Part shown: positions 1-5,391 of the stretch, one piece after another
Numbering within the stretch: position 1 is the stretch's first letter
How the letters are laid out: every line of letters begins with the position of its first letter
Source of the DNA: Bacteroidota bacterium
Lineage (GTDB): Bacteria; Bacteroidota; Bacteroidia; 2-12-FULL-35-15
DNA length: 5,391 bases
Direction: 5' to 3'
NCBI GenBank assembly: GCA_021413595.1
Contig: JAIOQD010000689.1
Span: forward strand, 1-5,391
Translations under genes and position numbers: made by a program
The notes under the pieces: model-generated
What the model saw: only the letters and a program-made list of their open reading frames with translations
Databases searched by the model: none
Told to the model about the DNA's origin: nothing

Positions 1-651
1 TGGTTTAAAACCAAACCCAATGCTATTCTTACTTCAGTGGGTATACTTACTACCGGTTTTGATGAACCTACTGTAGAAACAATTATTTTAAACCGTTCCA
101 CTAAATCCCTTACATTGTTTTACCAGATGATAGGGAGGGGATCGCGAATACTTCCAAATAAATCGGAATTTACTGTTATTGATCTTGGCAATAATGCATT
201 GCGTTTTGGGCTCTGGGATTCATATATCGATTGGCAAGCAATATTTCGTGCGCCTGATTATTATCTTCAAAATCTATCCACTGATGTTGAAATTGAACGT
301 CAGTTTAAATATGTTATGCCGGCCGAACTTCGTGAAAAATTTAGTAAGTCCGAATCAGTTGAGTTTAATATTAAAGAAGAATATGCACTTTTAACCAAAC
401 AGGGGCTGCGTCCAAAAATGGCTATTGAACACTCCATTGAGCAGCACGCAAAGATATGTGCTGAAAATAGTAGCGATTATTTTGAGGCCATGGAACTCGC
501 TAAACTTTTGGAAGAAGATATTAAATACAGAGTAAAGCGCTACTCCTATTGTATTTGCAAGAGTACCGACAATTATGTGTTTTGGCTTCAGGAGGACTAT
601 AAACGTAAGCTTAGCCTGAATCTGAATCGGAAATTTATGAGTATTGAATAA
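1..651 (+). CDS. DEAD/DEAH-box superfamily 2 helicase, C-terminal part (5' truncated by window edge)
   Basis: This is the end of an ATP-dependent nucleic-acid helicase or translocase. The frame is open from base 1, so the gene starts outside the window; 216 residues are visible. Seen directly: helicase motif V (ILTSVGILTTGFDEP, visible residues 9-23) and motif VI (QMIGRGSR, residues 42-49, with the arginine-finger positions R46 and R49). After these comes VIDLGNN and a segment with WQAIFRAPDYYL, followed by a charged, probably helical tail. This arrangement matches the RadD/SSL2-like 'type III restriction res-subunit' helicases common in Bacteroidota, and motif VI with GxGR spacing fits superfamily 2. 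The ATP-binding motifs I-III would be upstream and cannot be checked. The GTG at 37-39 lies inside motif V and is not a real start. The natural substrate (DNA or RNA) and role, repair versus restriction, cannot be told from this part. It ends in TAA and converges on aroB. Confidence 0.9.
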   Translation, partial: WFKTKPNAILTSVGILTTGFDEPTVETIILNRSTKSLTLFYQMIGRGSRILPNKSEFTVIDLGNNALRFGLWDSYIDWQAIFRAPDYYLQNLSTDVEIERQFKYVMPAELREKFSKSESVEFNIKEEYALLTKQGLRPKMAIEHSIEQHAKICAENSSDYFEAMELAKLLEEDIKYRVKRYSYCICKSTDNYVFWLQEDYKRKLSLNLNRKFMSIE

Positions 652-658
652 AGAATAT

Positions 659-735
659 TTCACGAAAAGACGCAAAGACGCAAAGTTTTGATTTCCAGCT
701 ATTTGCTTTTTTGCGGCTTTGCGTCTTTGCGTGAA
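659..735. repeat. Long inverted repeat between convergent genes; probable bidirectional terminator and dispersed repeat
   Basis: Two 25-nt arms (659-683 and 711-735) are reverse complements with only two mismatches, separated by a 27-nt spacer. Each arm carries tandem copies of a GACGCAAA-type heptamer/octamer (AGACGCAAAGACGCAA on the left, its complement with GCGGCTTTGCGTC on the right). The right arm is followed on the plus strand by a T5 run (741-745), and the hairpin begins 8 nt after the helicase stop and 33 nt before the aroB stop on the other strand. Inference: transcripts from either side would form a very stable hairpin here, so it may end both. From memory, CGCAAAGACGCAAAG palindromes are scattered between genes in many Bacteroidota genomes, so this is probably also a member of a dispersed repeat family. 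Confidence 0.8.
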
Positions 736-767
736 TTGAATTTTTAGAACCGCCCTTAATTTCTATA

Positions 768-1862
768 TTATTTCAAAAGCTTTACTTTTTCTGAATAATA
801 TTTTAAAGCTTCTTTTATTAGATCAGGACTGGCTGTTTTATTTATTTCGTATTTTCCTATGGCAGGAATCAATGAAAAATTTATCAATGTATTTTCATTT
901 TTTTTATCATGAAACATAAGTTCTATCATTCGGTCAAAATCCGTTTTTTTTAATTGAACAGGTTCATACAATGATAATATAAAGGTGGTTATATCTTCTA
1001 ATGCGTCATTCGGAAGGTTCACAATCCGATTCGACAAATATGCTTCACATATCATTCCAATAGCTATTGCTTCTCCATGTAGCAATTGTTTGCTGATATT
1101 TTGCTTCGACAAAAAATGAGATTCAATTGCATGGCCGATGGTATGCCCAAAATTTAGGGCTTTTCGGTTGTTTTTTTCAAAAGGATCTTCTTGTACAATT
1201 TTATTTTTTATATGAATTGATGTTTCAACTAAAGCATCAATTTTTTCAAAATCAAAGATATCCGCTTCTTTAATTTTTTTCCAATAAATGTCATCGACAA
1301 TTAATGCATGTTTGATCATTTCGGCAAAGCCTGATAATAGTAGTCTTTCATCCAATGTTTGCAGGAAAGTTGTATCAATAAACACTGCAGAAGGATTGCT
1401 GAACAAACCTATTTCATTTTTTATATTATTTAGATCCACTGCCACTTTGCCTCCAATAGAAGCATCAACCTGGGAAAGCAATGTAGTGGGGATATTTATA
1501 AAACCAATTCCACGTTTAAAAACCGATGCAATAAACCCTCCCATGTCACCAATTACTCCTCCACCAAGATTTACGATCAGCGATTGTCTATCAGCACCAT
1601 AATCACTTAATGTTGCCCATATTTGGGAACAAATTTCAATGTTTTTACTGCTTTCACCACTTTCAATTTCAATGATCTCTGCATCTTTAAAAGCAGGAAT
1701 ATGAGCAGCCATCTGGGGATAACAATATTCCAAGGTTTTTTCATCCACCAATATAAATAGTTTTGAATACCTGCTTTTATTTGCTTTTAGAAATCGATTA
1801 ATCTCTTTAGCAATGTCTTTAGATATAAAAATCGAATAATCGGATGCCTTAATTTCTATCAT
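768..1862 (-). CDS. aroB: 3-dehydroquinate synthase (AroB)
   Basis: Cytoplasmic enzyme of the shikimate pathway that converts DAHP into 3-dehydroquinate with loss of phosphate, using NAD+ and a divalent metal, toward aromatic amino acids. The 364-residue length is normal for the family. Visible signatures in order: NAD-binding GGGVIGD (100-106), PTTLLSQVDASIGGK (125-139), KNEIG (148-152), the metal-ligand glutamate in GFAEMIKHA (E181), NFGHTIGHAIE (237-247, ligand H240 and catalytic-type H244) and LHGEAIAIGM (ligand H262). All key residues by comparison with the Aspergillus enzyme are present, so it should be active. The ATG at 1860-1862 fits the usual N-terminal length, and no Shine-Dalgarno is seen, as is common in Bacteroidota. 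A probable promoter lies just upstream (1882-1914), which would give a very short leader. It is 143 bp from the upstream AHSA1-type gene, so it is probably its own transcription unit. Confidence 0.97.
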   Translation of the reverse strand: MIEIKASDYSIFISKDIAKEINRFLKANKSRYSKLFILVDEKTLEYCYPQMAAHIPAFKDAEIIEIESGESSKNIEICSQIWATLSDYGADRQSLIVNLGGGVIGDMGGFIASVFKRGIGFINIPTTLLSQVDASIGGKVAVDLNNIKNEIGLFSNPSAVFIDTTFLQTLDERLLLSGFAEMIKHALIVDDIYWKKIKEADIFDFEKIDALVETSIHIKNKIVQEDPFEKNNRKALNFGHTIGHAIESHFLSKQNISKQLLHGEAIAIGMICEAYLSNRIVNLPNDALEDITTFILSLYEPVQLKKTDFDRMIELMFHDKKNENTLINFSLIPAIGKYEINKTASPDLIKEALKYYSEKVKLLK

Positions 1863-1881
1863 AAACTATTATTTGATGGAG

Positions 1882-1914
1882 CAAATATAGTGAAAATGAT
1901 ACCGCTCCCCTCAA
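1882..1914 (-). promoter_or_regulatory. Probable Bacteroidota-type promoter of aroB
   Basis: On the minus strand, an exact TAnnTTTG match (TATATTTG, 1882-1889) is preceded by TTG (1912-1914) at a 22-bp distance, within the 17-23 bp reported for the Bacteroidota primary sigma factor. Transcription would begin roughly 15 nt before the aroB ATG. The match and spacing are seen directly; promoter activity is inferred. Confidence 0.6.
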
Positions 1915-1917
1915 TCC

Positions 1918-1966
1918 TCATCCCTCACAAAAAATTCGGGATGACATTGCCTACAAACATTGCCTG
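1918..1966. repeat. Short decayed hairpin repeat upstream of aroB (GTCATCCCGAA family)
   Basis: TCATCCC (1918-1924) and GGGATGA (1938-1944) form a 7-bp hairpin with a 13-nt loop. It continues into two direct copies of ACATTGCCT (1944-1952 and 1958-1966). TTCGGGATGAC (1935-1945) is the exact reverse complement of 3035-3045, and ACATTGCCTACAAA (1944-1957) matches 3173-3186 at 12 of 14 positions. This looks like an internally deleted relative of the larger element at 3035-3186. It abuts the TTG box of the aroB promoter and could affect it. There is no T-run after the hairpin on the minus strand, so I do not call it a terminator. Confidence 0.55.
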
Positions 1967-2005
1967 AGCAAAACAATTTACCATCAATTCCGAATTTAAC
2001 TCAAA

Positions 2006-2443
2006 TTAAGGCTTATTAATAAAATGGGCTTCGGTATATTTTTTAAAGTTGTCCAAAATGGATTGCCATCCGCCAAATTGTAATTCAAGAGAATTTTCGC
2101 TTTCAGCCTCAAATGTTTCAACAACCTTTGTTTTTCCATTCTGCGATGTAAAAGATATTTTCACCTTTCTATCATCCTCAAGCGTATATTCAATAAGTTC
2201 ATTAGTTTTTACATTATCATAAACACCAATAAAATCAAAGCCTTCAGTCCCATCTTTTGCTTCCATCCTTGATAGGAATTTACCTCCGATCCTAAGATCA
2301 TTTTCAGCTTTTGTGGTATGCCAATCATCCGATGCATTATTCCATTTAGTTATAGCAGTAGGATTCGTCCAATTTTCCCATACCATTTCAATTGGTGCAT
2401 CAACTATTACTTCCACTGTTATTAAGGATTTTTTTATATTCAT
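2006..2443 (-). CDS. SRPBCC superfamily protein, AHSA1-like (activator of Hsp90 ATPase homologue domain)
   Basis: Small single-domain protein (145 residues, normal for the family) of the START/Bet v1-like SRPBCC fold, which has a deep hydrophobic ligand pocket. Features seen: an N-terminal strand leading into VDAPIEMVWENWTNPTAITKWN (about residues 14-35, the hallmark 'ap.e.VW..wt.p..i..W' segment), a central FIGVYDNVKTNELIEYTLEDDRKV region (71-94), and the C-terminal GGWQSILDNFKKYTEA helix (124-139). There is no signal peptide or membrane segment, so it is cytoplasmic. It starts 9 nt after the stop of the VOC gene and is almost certainly cotranscribed with it. Bacterial AHSA1-domain proteins often lie next to PhnB-like proteins or ArsR regulators, but their ligands are mostly unknown; no ArsR gene is present here. 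The specific function is not known. Confidence 0.9.
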   Translation of the reverse strand: MNIKKSLITVEVIVDAPIEMVWENWTNPTAITKWNNASDDWHTTKAENDLRIGGKFLSRMEAKDGTEGFDFIGVYDNVKTNELIEYTLEDDRKVKISFTSQNGKTKVVETFEAESENSLELQFGGWQSILDNFKKYTEAHFINKP

Positions 2444-2452
2444 TCGATAATT

Positions 2453-2896
2453 TTATTTTGATTTTTCTACACAATTAAACATCCATTGTACTCCAAATTT
2501 ATCGGTACAGCTCCCGTAATATGCACCCCAAAACATTTCTTGCAGTTCCATTGTTACTTTTCCCCCTACTGACAGGCCATCAAAAAGCTTTTTTGTTTCA
2601 GTCCGGGTATCGGGTTCAAGGTTGATATATAAATTGTTACCGAAATTCACTGTAAAGCCCATTGATTCCGGAGCGTCAGTTCCCATTAAAATGTGACCTC
2701 CAAGAATTTGAAGTTCAATATGCATAATTAAATTTTTATCAGCTGCTGCAATCTCTGGCATTCCTTCTGAAGCGGGTATATCTCCTAAGCGGGCAATTCC
2801 TGCTCCACCAAATTCTCCACCAAACACAAATTTGTAAAAATTAAATGCTTCCTCAGTATTTCGAGAAAAATTAAGGTAAGTGCTTACTCTTGACAT
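2453..2896 (-). CDS. VOC superfamily protein, PhnB-like (glyoxalase/bleomycin-resistance fold)
   Basis: 147-residue protein of the vicinal oxygen chelate superfamily, PhnB-like branch (also seen in databases under '3-demethylubiquinone-9 3-methyltransferase', which is a misleading name). Seen: the N-terminal TYLNFSRNTEEAFNFYKFVFGG (residues 6-27), typical of '.yl.F.g.aeEAf.fY...FGge'; MHIELQILGGHILMGTDAPE (58-77); and NNLYINLEPDTRTETKKLFD (87-106). The C-terminal GAYYGSCTDKFGVQWMFN (124-141) has DKFG where most relatives have DPFG. Enzymatic activity is not established for this branch and I do not assign one. The ATG at 2894-2896 gives the standard N-terminus, preceded by an A-rich stretch with no Shine-Dalgarno. 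It is the first gene of a two-gene unit with the AHSA1-like gene. I found no convincing TAnnTTTG promoter in the 50 bp before it, up to the terminal repeat that begins at 2948. Confidence 0.9.
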   Translation of the reverse strand: MSRVSTYLNFSRNTEEAFNFYKFVFGGEFGGAGIARLGDIPASEGMPEIAAADKNLIMHIELQILGGHILMGTDAPESMGFTVNFGNNLYINLEPDTRTETKKLFDGLSVGGKVTMELQEMFWGAYYGSCTDKFGVQWMFNCVEKSK

Positions 2897-2947
2897 GTTT
2901 TACACTTTTTTAGTTTATAAAAATTATTTAATCAATTTTATTCACGT

Positions 2948-3273
2948 TTAGAATCTGTTTAAAATTTAACAACATATTTTGTTATTGAATCTATTGCTTC
3001 ATTTCTAATTTCTGTTGAAACTAGTTCCGGCTGTGTCATCCCGAACTTTTGTGACCTGTTCTTCGCAGCAGAAGGGATCTTCTTCTTATGAAAAATATTG
3101 CTAAAACCATGAACAAGATCCCTCTTGGCGAAAAGCCAATTCTTTCTTCAGAGAAGAACAGGTCAGAGAAGAACATTGTCTGTAAATAGGGTTTTTATTC
3201 ACAATTTAAAGATTATTTAGAAACTAAAGGTAATGATAGAATTAATTTTGAATAAATTTTAAACAGGCTCTAA
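2948..3273. mobile_element. MITE-like non-autonomous element candidate with 21-bp terminal inverted repeats
   Basis: The left end (2948-2968, reading TTAGAATCTGTTTAAAATTT then A) and the reverse complement of the right end (3253-3273, TTAGAGCCTGTTTAAAATTT then A) agree at 19 of 21 positions. The 326-bp interval has no transposase ORF. Terminal inverted repeats of this length around a short non-coding interior are the pattern of a miniature inverted-repeat transposable element mobilised in trans. No clear target-site duplication is visible: the left flank ends in CACGT and the right flank begins with GTTGA. The insertion may be old, the true ends may differ by a few bases, or the element may not be a transposon. 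A palindromic repeat (3035-3186) sits in its centre. Confidence 0.5.
3035..3186. repeat. Branched palindromic repeat (GTCATCCCGAA family, full-length form)
   Basis: The repeat begins with GTCATCCCGAA (3035-3045) and ends with ACATTGTCTGTAAA (3173-3186). Between these, GACCTGTTCTTC (3053-3064) and GAAGAACAGGTC (3153-3164) are a perfect 12-bp inverted pair. Inside that pair are two further helices: AGGGATCTT (3073-3081) with AAGATCCCT (3115-3123), and TTGGC (3125-3129) with GCCAA (3135-3139) closing a GAAAA loop. The single strand can therefore fold as a three-way junction. The 13-mer TCAGAGAAGAACA occurs twice (3148-3160 and 3163-3175, period 15). The shared ends at 1918-1966 indicate a dispersed repeat family. 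Confidence 0.65.
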
Positions 3274-3330
3274 GTTGAAGCAGAATAAAAAATTAATTGA
3301 ATGGTATAAATTCAACCGATAAAAAAATAA

Positions 3331-3514
3331 TTGAATTAGGCACTTTGCAAATAATTATTTTAACTGAACTCAGGCTAAATCGTACGAATGTCATACTTAG
3401 CCTGTTGAAGTATATGGGGAGCCCCAGGCACACCTTTCGACAATCTCTGGCTGACAGCACAAGCTGCGATATAAAGCATTAGTGTTTGCATTATTCATTA
3501 AGCGCCTAATTCAA
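3331..3514. repeat. Inverted-repeat-bounded segment, 184 bp
   Basis: TTGAATTAGGC (3331-3341) and GCCTAATTCAA (3504-3514) are a perfect 11-bp inverted pair enclosing a non-coding interval that contains the degenerate hairpin at 3389-3456. The arms do not extend convincingly in either direction. It may be the remains of a second small element next to the MITE-like one, or simply a secondary-structure element downstream of ispD. No target duplication is seen. Confidence 0.4.
3389..3456. repeat. Degenerate hairpin repeat (TGTCATACT...CTGTTGAAGTAT type)
   Basis: The left half (from TGTCA at 3389-3393 through TGTTGAAG to GGGG at 3416-3419) is imperfectly complementary to the right half (from CCCC at 3422-3425 through TTTCGACAA to TGACA at 3452-3456), with mismatches and small gaps. 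It resembles, from memory, the widespread intergenic palindromes beginning TGTCATACTGAGCCTGTCGAAGTATG. The decay of the right arm suggests an old copy. Confidence 0.5.
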
Positions 3515-3536
3515 AAAAATAATTTTATTGTCATCT

Positions 3537-3571
3537 AAAATTGAAATATGGTATTACAAGTTGTATTTCAA
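3537..3571 (-). terminator. Weak intrinsic terminator after ispD
   Basis: On the minus strand, an 8-bp stem (TTGAAATA/TATTTCAA, plus-strand arms 3541-3548 and 3564-3571) with a 15-nt loop begins just after the ispD stop and is followed by TTTTAG. The stem is AT-rich and the U-run is only four long, so efficiency is doubtful; a longer T-run lies further downstream near 3513-3519. Confidence 0.4.
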
Positions 3572-3574
3572 ATT

Positions 3575-4246
3575 TTATAATAAAGACCCCATAATCGCTT
3601 CAGCTACAATTAGATCCTGAGGAGTAGTGATTTTAATATTTTCGCGATTGCCTTCAATCAAATTTATTTTTTCTCCTATTGCTTCCAATACACTTGCATC
3701 ATCAGTAAATGATTGATTGTATTCTTGTAAAAAGGCTTTCTTTATCAGGCTTGATTGAAAACATTGGGGAGTTTGAACAATAAAATAGCTGCTGCGGTCA
3801 ACCCCCTTATTATTATTGTTTTTTAGTTCCCGTATTGATTCATTTATTTGAATTGCCGGGCTTGCATTGCCTTTTAGTTCGGCAGTTTCAAAGGTATTTA
3901 GGATTGTTTGTATATTAACTAATGGACGGGCAGCATCATGAATTCCTACAACAGCATTTTCGGGGACAAGGCTTAATCCATTTTTTACAGAATTAAAGCG
4001 GGTTTCACCACCTTCTGCCAGTTGGAAAGGAATTGTAAAATTGTATTTTTTGCAAAGTGTTTTCCATTGTTTTCTATAGGGTAATGGAAGTACCAGAATA
4101 ATATTTATTGTAGGGATTGCCTTTAGAAATATTTCAATAGAATGCATCAATATCGGTTTGCCTTGCAGTTCAAGGAACTGTTTTGGAATAGCAGTATTCA
4201 TGCGTTTCCCACTTCCTCCGGCAACTATGATGATGTGTTTTTTCAA
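3575..4246 (-). CDS. ispD: 2-C-methyl-D-erythritol 4-phosphate cytidylyltransferase (IspD)
   Basis: Cytoplasmic enzyme of the MEP isoprenoid pathway that transfers CMP from CTP to methylerythritol phosphate. With the start I prefer it has 223 residues, close to the family length. Motifs (that numbering): nucleotide-binding VAGGSGKRMNTAIPKQF (8-24, with R15 and K22), GGETRFNSV (79-87), HDAARP (103-108, with D104 and R107), QTPQCF (158-163), TDDASVLE (181-188) and EGNRENIKITTPQDL (198-212, with K205). All residues matching the E. coli catalytic set are present. Start choice: the frame holds no ATG upstream of the first motif. The TTG at 4244-4246 gives the classic MKKHIIIVAGGSG beginning. The farther TTG at 4316-4318 lies inside the queA terminator hairpin and would add 24 unlike, basic residues. 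No Shine-Dalgarno is visible. Only a partial -7-like box (TACCTTTC) lies between terminator and start, so its promoter is unclear. Confidence 0.93.
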   Translation of the reverse strand: MKKHIIIVAGGSGKRMNTAIPKQFLELQGKPILMHSIEIFLKAIPTINIILVLPLPYRKQWKTLCKKYNFTIPFQLAEGGETRFNSVKNGLSLVPENAVVGIHDAARPLVNIQTILNTFETAELKGNASPAIQINESIRELKNNNNKGVDRSSYFIVQTPQCFQSSLIKKAFLQEYNQSFTDDASVLEAIGEKINLIEGNRENIKITTPQDLIVAEAIMGSLL

Positions 4247-4282
4247 GAGGTTTATTGGTTTTTTTCTTCTCCGAAAGGTAAT

Positions 4283-4329
4283 AAAAAAATGGTTAATAGT
4301 TATTGAACTTTTCAACAACTATTAACCAT
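4283..4329 (-). terminator. Strong intrinsic terminator of queA
   Basis: ATGGTTAATAGTT (4289-4301) and AACTATTAACCAT (4317-4329) are a perfect 13-bp inverted pair. After one A/C mismatch the helix continues with TTGAA (4303-4307) and TTCAA (4311-4315), closing a 3-nt loop. Read on the minus strand it starts 21 nt after the queA stop and is followed at once by a run of seven T (4283-4289). Hairpin plus T-tract is the classic Rho-independent signal. Its direction separates queA from ispD. Confidence 0.85.
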
Positions 4330-4350
4330 CATGCAATAATACAATGCTGA

Positions 4351-5391
4351 TTAAATAATTAACATCGCATCACCATAAGTATAGAAGCGATATTTTTCTT
4401 TAATAGCTTCTTTATATGCTTTTATCATTAGATCGTAACCACCAAATGCACATACCATCATGAAAAGTGTTGATTCCGGGGTATGGAAATTAGTGATCAT
4501 ACAATTTGCAACGCTAAAATCGTATGGAGGGAAAATAAATTTGTTGGTCCAGCCATTGTATGGTTTCAAGTAACCATCGGTGCTTACGGATGTTTCAATG
4601 GCACGCATGGTAGTAGTTCCAACGGCACATACTTTCTTTTTTGCTTCACGTGATTTATTAACGATAGCACAAGCGGTTTCCGGAATAATTACCTGTTCGG
4701 AATCCATTTTATGTTTTGTCAGATCTTCCACTTCTACTGTACGGAATGTTCCCAAACCAATGTGTAATGTAACATTAGCAAAGTTTACACCTTTTAGTTC
4801 CAATCGTTTTAATAACTCACGGCTAAAATGCAAACCGGCTGTTGGAGCAGCTACTGCTCCTTCATTTTTTGCAAATACTGTTTGGTAACGTTCTTTATCT
4901 TCTTCAGTTGGAGAACGTTTAATGTATTTTGGAAGAGGAGTTTCGCCCATATCGTTTAATGTTTTACGAAACTCTTCGTAAGAGCCATCAAACAAGAAAC
5001 GCAGTGTACGACCACGTGATGTAGTATTATCAATTACTTCAGCTACTAAGGTATCGTCATCGCCAAAATAAAGTTTGTTACCAATACGTATTTTGCGGGC
5101 AGGATCAACTAATACATCCCACAAACGGCTCTCAGCATTAAGTTCACGTAATAAAAACACTTCTATTTTAGCGCCTGTTTTTTCTTTATTTCCATACATA
5201 CGGGCAGGAAACACTTTGGTATCGTTTAAAACCATACAATCGCCATCATTAAAATAGCTCAATACGTCTTTAAATGCTTTGTGCTCAATCTTACCTGTTT
5301 TACGGTGTATTACCATTAACCGTGCTTCATCGCGAACTTTGGCAGGGGTTTCAGCTATTAATTCTTTTGGAAGGTTGAATTTGAATTGTGA
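4351..5391 (-). CDS. queA: S-adenosylmethionine:tRNA ribosyltransferase-isomerase (QueA), extreme 5' end missing
   Basis: Cytoplasmic tRNA-modification enzyme that transfers and isomerises the ribosyl group of SAM onto preQ1-modified tRNA, giving epoxyqueuosine at the wobble position of GUN-anticodon tRNAs. The frame is open to the window edge and begins [18 protein letters not shown], which is the normal QueA N-terminus lacking about three residues; the ATG at 5314-5316 is therefore internal. 346 residues are visible, close to full length. Signatures (visible numbering): NDTKVFPAR (56-64), LPKYIKR (153-159), YQTVFA (169-174), AAPTAGLHF (181-189), [10 protein letters not shown] (210-219), [10 protein letters not shown] (257-266), [10 protein letters not shown] (300-309) and [12 protein letters not shown] (334-345). 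All are well preserved. It ends in TAA 21 nt before a strong terminator; its promoter lies outside the window. Confidence 0.97.
   Translation of the reverse strand, partial: SQFKFNLPKELIAETPAKVRDEARLMVIHRKTGKIEHKAFKDVLSYFNDGDCMVLNDTKVFPARMYGNKEKTGAKIEVFLLRELNAESRLWDVLVDPARKIRIGNKLYFGDDDTLVAEVIDNTTSRGRTLRFLFDGSYEEFRKTLNDMGETPLPKYIKRSPTEEDKERYQTVFAKNEGAVAAPTAGLHFSRELLKRLELKGVNFANVTLHIGLGTFRTVEVEDLTKHKMDSEQVIIPETACAIVNKSREAKKKVCAVGTTTMRAIETSVSTDGYLKPYNGWTNKFIFPPYDFSVANCMITNFHTPESTLFMMVCAFGGYDLMIKAYKEAIKEKYRFYTYGDAMLII

Larger units (their letters stand above)
2897..3574. other. 678-bp gene-free stretch filled with nested inverted repeats
   Basis: No credible protein gene or structural RNA gene was found on either strand. 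The stretch divides into an AT-rich leader of the VOC gene (2897-2947), a MITE-like element (2948-3273) with a branched palindrome inside it (3035-3186), a second inverted-repeat segment (3331-3514) with a degenerate hairpin repeat inside it (3389-3456), and a weak terminator after ispD (3537-3571). Smaller hairpins are also visible: TTGAAT/ATTCAA (3297-3302 with 3310-3315) and CAGGCTAA/TTAGCCTG (3371-3378 with 3397-3404). Confidence 0.7.

Noticed and set aside
37..39. GTG as the start of the helicase gene
   Set aside because: It falls within helicase motif V and the frame is open to base 1; the gene is simply cut by the window.
391..675. Minus-strand open frame opposite the helicase end
   Set aside because: It is antisense to clearly conserved coding sequence, has no recognisable family, and its upstream end lies in the palindromic repeat at 659-735.
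3148..3175. Two 13-bp direct repeats considered as a possible CRISPR or operator pair
   Set aside because: There are only two copies with a 2-nt gap, far too short and too few for CRISPR, and one copy lies within the stem of the palindromic repeat, so the duplication is better explained by the element's structure.
3297..3482. Open frame of 61 codons on the plus strand in the large intergenic region
   Set aside because: It begins at TTG, has no recognisable family, and runs straight through the inverted repeats at 3331-3341 and 3389-3456, so its openness is explained by chance in repeat sequence.
4247..4318. N-terminal extension of IspD by 24 residues from the TTG at 4316-4318
   Set aside because: The codons lie in the queA terminator stem and T-run, the residues are unlike any IspD start, and a canonical N-terminus begins at 4246.
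5314..5316. ATG as the start of queA
   Set aside because: The frame continues upstream to the window edge with the well-known QueA N-terminal sequence, so this is an internal methionine.

Overview
The window is AT-rich chromosomal DNA that most likely comes from a member of the Bacteroidota. Four things suggest this: the genes start without clear Shine-Dalgarno sequences; the aroB upstream region has a promoter of the Bacteroidota type (TTG, 22 bp, TATATTTG); the protein variants look like that phylum, especially the helicase tail, the AHSA1 protein and the QueA; and the intergenic regions are rich in palindromic repeats. I cannot assign a genus.

Layout. Positions 1-651 (+) hold the C-terminal part of a superfamily 2 DEAD/DEAH-type helicase whose beginning lies outside the window. 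It converges on aroB (768-1862, -), and the gap between them holds a strong 25-bp-arm inverted repeat (659-735). Upstream of aroB come its probable promoter and a decayed hairpin repeat. Next is a tight two-gene unit on the minus strand: a VOC/PhnB-like protein (2453-2896) followed 9 nt later by an AHSA1/SRPBCC protein (2006-2443). A 678-bp gene-free stretch (2897-3574) follows, made largely of inverted-repeat structures: a 326-bp MITE-like element with 21-bp terminal inverted repeats, a nested branched palindrome, and a second set of hairpin repeats. Then ispD (3575-4246, -) and queA (4351-5391, -, only its first few codons missing), separated by a textbook intrinsic terminator.

How the genes relate. 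aroB (shikimate pathway), ispD (MEP isoprenoid pathway) and queA (queuosine tRNA modification) are housekeeping genes in unrelated pathways, placed on one strand but in separate transcription units as far as the terminators and promoter show. The VOC-AHSA1 pair is an accessory-looking cassette between them, with members of one repeat family on each side. I see no defence system, CRISPR array, tRNA, rRNA or intact transposase gene. The parts most worth a second look are the nested repeats in 2897-3574 and the start of ispD, which has no ATG candidate and is best placed at a TTG after the queA terminator.
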